64,000 nucleotides of DNA from the NCBI GenBank assembly GCA_029204225.1, contig CM055092.1, positions 68,750,042 through 68,814,041 of the forward strand, in the 5' to 3' direction. The position numbers and the translations under genes were made by a program. Below are positions 60,493-64,000 of this stretch, piece after piece (the stretch's first letter is position 1; every line of letters begins with the position of its first letter). The notes below the pieces were generated by a model, which did no database searches, had not been told where the DNA came from, and was given only the letters and a program-made list of their open reading frames with translations. The stretch comes from Diphasiastrum complanatum (Eukaryota; Streptophyta; Lycopodiopsida; Lycopodiales; Lycopodiaceae).

Positions 60493-61321
60493 ATGTCTCA
60501 TATTGGTAGTTCTTCGTCTTCATCATTCAACGAAGCTAGAGTCATTGACAAGTTCAATGGATCTAACTTCTATAACTAGAAGTTAAAAAACTCCGGATGA
60601 TTTTGATAGATAGAGATCTTTGGGATGTAGTAGAAGTTCCGACCTGAAATCAGAAGATGGTGATCAAGCAAAGGCCTGGAATATCAAAGATCAGAAAACC
60701 TTAGCATGTATCACACTCAACCTGGCCGACTCTCAAATATCCCATGTTACCACATGCAAAACCTCTAAGGATGCATTAGATTTGTTATTAAATCTCTATG
60801 AGACTCATGATGTAACCACTAGATTACATCTTAGAAGGAAGTTCTTTACTCTTAGCATGTTTGATTCTACTGCCATCACTTCTCACATCAACAACTTCAA
60901 ATCTTTATTGGATCAGTTATCAGTTGTAGGATGTGCTATTCAAGATGATGATGTCATTATGACCTTGCTTTCTTCTCTTCCAAAGTCATATGAACACTTT
61001 GTGGTGATGATCTCCACACAACCTGACCTCACTCTTCAAAAGGTGATCGATCATCTACTTCAAGAAGAAATGCGTAGAAAAACTAGTGGCCTGTCCATTA
61101 AAGACAAATCCATGGCCCTGTACACCAAGAAGAAAGACTATTCCAAGGGCAATAATCAAGTACAACAACAACATCAGAACCCTCACACTCAAGCTGAGAA
61201 TAGTGGATCGGGCAAGAAGCTTTTCTGCAATTTTAACTTCAATTTTTGGGATTTCATTATGGGATTTTTAACTACGTGCCAAACCACAATTCTTATTAAT
61301 AAACATCAAGTATTGGCATAA
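60493..61321 (+). pseudogene. Copia F gag, broken
   Basis: From ATG 60493 the opening ('FNEARVIDKFNGSNFY') is followed by an in-frame TAG where family members usually have Trp, then a frameshift. An open stretch of 233 codons from 60620 carries the rest: 'LACITLNLADSQISHV', 'SKDALDLLLNLYE', 'LHLRRKFFTLSM', 'HINNFKSLLDQLSVVG' and 'LLSSLPKSYEHFV', ending in a Gln/His/Asn-rich tail. At the zinc knuckle only 'KLFCN' remains. Homology then stops, so pol is absent. Confidence 0.82.
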
Positions 61322-61740
61322 AAAATATAGCACGCCATGTGCTATCTTTGTATTGACTCATGGCAAGAAAGAAACTCGCAAAATGCCAAGCCCCTTGACT
61401 TGTGACTATCTTTCTCACATGTAGAAGAACCACTTATGCATGCACCTAGCATCATTATTTTTTGTCACATGATCAAAGAAATCATTACCAACAACCTTTT
61501 CCAAAGAAGAACCTTCATCACCTCAATTGATGAAGTTAGCTCTTTCCTTACCTTTTGCTTGCTTGCACTTGCCATGAAGAACCATTGAAGAGTTAAAATT
61601 TCGGTAGGATCTAGTGCTATATACATCAATCAATCACCATAGCCTCTCCTCACAAGCTCTCAAAGATGGCATAACAAAAATTAATAGATTACAAAGAAAT
61701 ATTGTACATATAGGAAAAGCCCCAAAGTGCATGGGCTCAA
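61322..61740. other. No gene seen
   Basis: Sequence between the truncated Copia F gag and the antisense repeat. No coding or structural signal recognised. Confidence 0.4.
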
Positions 61741-62610
61741 CAAGTGTCACTAAACTGGCCTACCACATGCCAGGCCCAATGTGGCCTAAATAACTGACAA
61801 ACTTGACACATGCCCTCGAGTGTAGCATAACGAAACCAAAATCCACTATATAGTCTAATTTCCTACCAAAGTGGCTACTCGACTAACCCAAGTAGCCAGC
61901 TACGGGACAAAGGCCTAACAAATATGTCGACAAGTCCCTGGTAACAACCAAATACAATAAACTAACTAACTGTACATTTATTACAGTACCACGTTTGAAG
62001 CTTGCATAACTGAATCAGATTGAACCTAATTTCTAACTCTCTCCTTTAAGCTCAAATGTGATAGAGGTAAAGAAATACAAACTGTAGCAATGTCTGGAGT
62101 GTCCAAAAGATGTTATGCATACCCATGCTACCGTGTACTTGACTCACACTCAAGCACATCGACAAACCACCAAGTTTCTGCAATAGAAAATGCACAACCA
62201 AATACAACGACTCAGATCTAGACCCTCGTGAATGGAAATATAAAATGCGTAAAAGTGTCTCAACAAGCAATGCAGGAATTTTGGAAGGCTTTGGTCGTGG
62301 TAAAAATTCGCAAGAGCTTCGCTAGCACAAGTGAGGAATGAATCGAATTCAGTCAACTTATAGGTGAATTTGGTGGGTCCATTACACTGAATATGAGACA
62401 TACAATGTACAGGATGAGACTGGAGCTGTCCTTTGAAGCCTGTCAATGAGGTGATAATATCCCACAAAAGAGAAAAAGTTGTATTCATTAACGAGCAAGA
62501 ACCAAGAAAACAAAGTGTGTGTAAAATATAACATGTATTAGAACATGACTAGGCTTGCTCATAAGTGGTATCCTGTAGTACCAACACTTGTGTCACCTGT
62601 AGATCCACTA
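61740..62610 (-). mobile_element. Second copy of the antisense Copia 3' end
   Basis: Resembles 1290-2130 over most of its length: shared GCTAACCCAAGTAGCC/CTAACCCAAGTAGCC, TTTCTAACTCTCTCC, GGAGTGTCCAAAAGATG and GTATCCTGT(A/T)GTACCAACACTTGTG. On minus the purine tract AAAGGAGAGAG near 62036-62047 marks the step from internal sequence to LTR, as at 1484-1494. Coding capacity not recognised. Confidence 0.65.
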
Positions 62611-64000
62611 CGACACCACTAGTCCCCAATCAGGTCCTCAACCAGGGCCCGCACCCGTGACCAAGATTCTCTTACGTCCAAGCATATCCAACTCTCCAAT
62701 AATTCCTGAAAGCTGATCCCATCCATTCCCCATGCTCCAAGCACAAGAGTCTACGAATTAATGAATGAATGTACGCAAATCTCACCATAAGCTATATCTG
62801 AGCAACTCGCCCATCTCCCAGAGATACTGATGATGATCTGCCTCTCCTACATCCCATGTAGGCTTAACTTCCCATGCTTGACATTGCCAAACTCTGATTT
62901 GACAGCCTATATGCCTCCCACCAAGGAGCCTATCTCACCAACACATTAACCAAAGCAACTGCAAACTAGATCCAACCATTGTGATGAGATACTCACCCAC
63001 GATCCTATAGCATATCAAGTAGGATAGCTCCACCAAAATCTTGTACCTTGTACCATCTAATTGGGAAGAATATGCCAAATAAGAATGTGTTTATGTATTG
63101 GGTCATATTTAGACTATTCACGTATGTGCACGATTAATCTTGTATGAATCTACTGTGTATTCCTGGTTACTAGGGTTATTTGGTGCACTTAACCTATTCA
63201 ATGAACATAAACATATGATCAAGTAATGTTGAGACAAATACTTGCCTAGTATAAATGAATTCTGCACCTATACATTTGAGATTTTTGAATCATTGGCAAT
63301 TAACTTGAGTAGTTGATTACTATTGGATAAAGTTAATTGGTAAAATGATCAGTGTGAGGAGGATTCACCAGAAAATGACTATTTTAGGTTATATCGCTTG
63401 TAAGATGCATAATTAGTGAATCATCAGGATTCATCAGTTAAAACTATGTGCATTGGATATGCAATATTCTTGGTATAGAGTATTCCTTAGTCAAGGAATA
63501 GAATCAACTCATTAGTGATTTTATTCTAGAGAGCTCAATTGGATAGTAGATCATAATGATTCCGAGAATAACAACTGAATATATATTCAACAGGACTTTG
63601 GGTATCTAAATTTGATTCTAGACGATAATCTAAAGTTTTTGTGGTTGAAGATGATTGCCATTATCATTTTGGTATGCTTTCTGTCTTTAATTACCTGTGG
63701 CATATAGAACTTGAATATTTTGCACTTTTGTTAAAGAATCTAGTTTGGAGAATATTTCTGAAATCCAGTATTTTCCTGCTAGGAAAGATTTTGGAATGAA
63801 TGATTCTTACTTTCCTGAGTTATGTTAAGCATATACTTCAATATCCTTGAGGAATTAAATAAGATTTTGGATTCCAGTGAATTATGATTGACGAATCATA
63901 AGAATCTAAATATTTGTGATTGACGGATCATAAATAGATACTTAACAACAGTCTGCAGTGAAGAAGTGAACTTTTTGTCGTCTTTTTCACATTTTTATAA
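62611..64000. other. No gene seen; repeat-like at the right edge
   Basis: AT-rich, no credible exon. The last 55 bases (AACAGTCTGCAG, then TTTTTGTCGTCTTTTTC) resemble the LTR motif at 59270-59350, so another Copia LTR may start here and run off the window. Confidence 0.4.

Overview
The window looks like nuclear DNA of a flowering plant. It has GT-AG split genes whose proteins match plant families, Copia and Gypsy elements primed by initiator tRNA-Met (TGGTATCAGAGC), a CACTA transposon end, a tRNA-derived SINE and many CT/CA microsatellites. The species cannot be told from the sequence. Gene density is low: two recognisable host genes in 64 kb, facing each other (one on +, one on -), with about 14 kb between their stop codons. 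Most of the rest is old, broken transposon sequence. I see no bacterial-style operons, CRISPR arrays or rRNA genes.

Host gene 1 (+ strand, 11622-33498) encodes a metal tolerance protein of the Mn-type cation diffusion facilitator group (MTP9/10/11-like). It has six exons that join in phase to 407 codons plus stop. Both DxxxD metal-site motifs are intact. Its fourth intron is about 13.7 kb and holds a three-level nest: a Gypsy chromovirus (about 19.56-30.99 kb) is split by a LINE (about 20.8-27.1 kb), which is itself split by an antisense non-coding LTR element (22203-26049). Its second intron (5.4 kb) holds two minisatellites and a Gypsy integrase scrap.

Host gene 2 (- strand, 54333-47667) encodes a SAC-domain phosphoinositide phosphatase of the plant SAC1/FIG4-like type. 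Sixteen exons were traced by splice sites and phase. The CX5R active site is intact, but exon 1 is one base short in an A-run, so the reading frame is broken there. Either the gene copy is damaged or there is a homopolymer error. One of its introns carries a SINE with recognisable A and B boxes.

Region by region: 1-2.2 kb, antisense Copia sequence with one LTR flanked by internal sequence on both sides. 2.4-8.75 kb, a chimeric Copia element in which a second Copia's integrase-RT-RNase H block replaces part of the integrase. 8.75-11.5 kb, AT-rich, no gene. 11.6-33.5 kb, the MTP gene. 33.5-36.7 kb, 3' flank with tandem duplications. 36.7-38.2 kb, a Gypsy integrase/chromodomain fragment (-). 38.26-39.26 kb, a compound CT/CA microsatellite array. 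39.3-39.68 kb, a CACTA end inserted in a Copia gag (-), with the matching LTR up to about 41.8 kb. 42.9-43.6 kb, an unrecognised 209-codon ORF (-). 47.7-55.2 kb, the SAC gene and its promoter. 55.65-56.29 kb, three tandem copies of a roughly 210-bp repeat. 57.1-64 kb, further Copia fragments on both strands.

The two host genes share no obvious pathway: one is a membrane Mn transporter, the other a phosphoinositide phosphatase. I found no convincing previously undescribed system. The most informative features are the nested intron, the chimeric Copia, the LINE whose RT differs from the usual plant L1 type, and the single-base lesion in the SAC gene.
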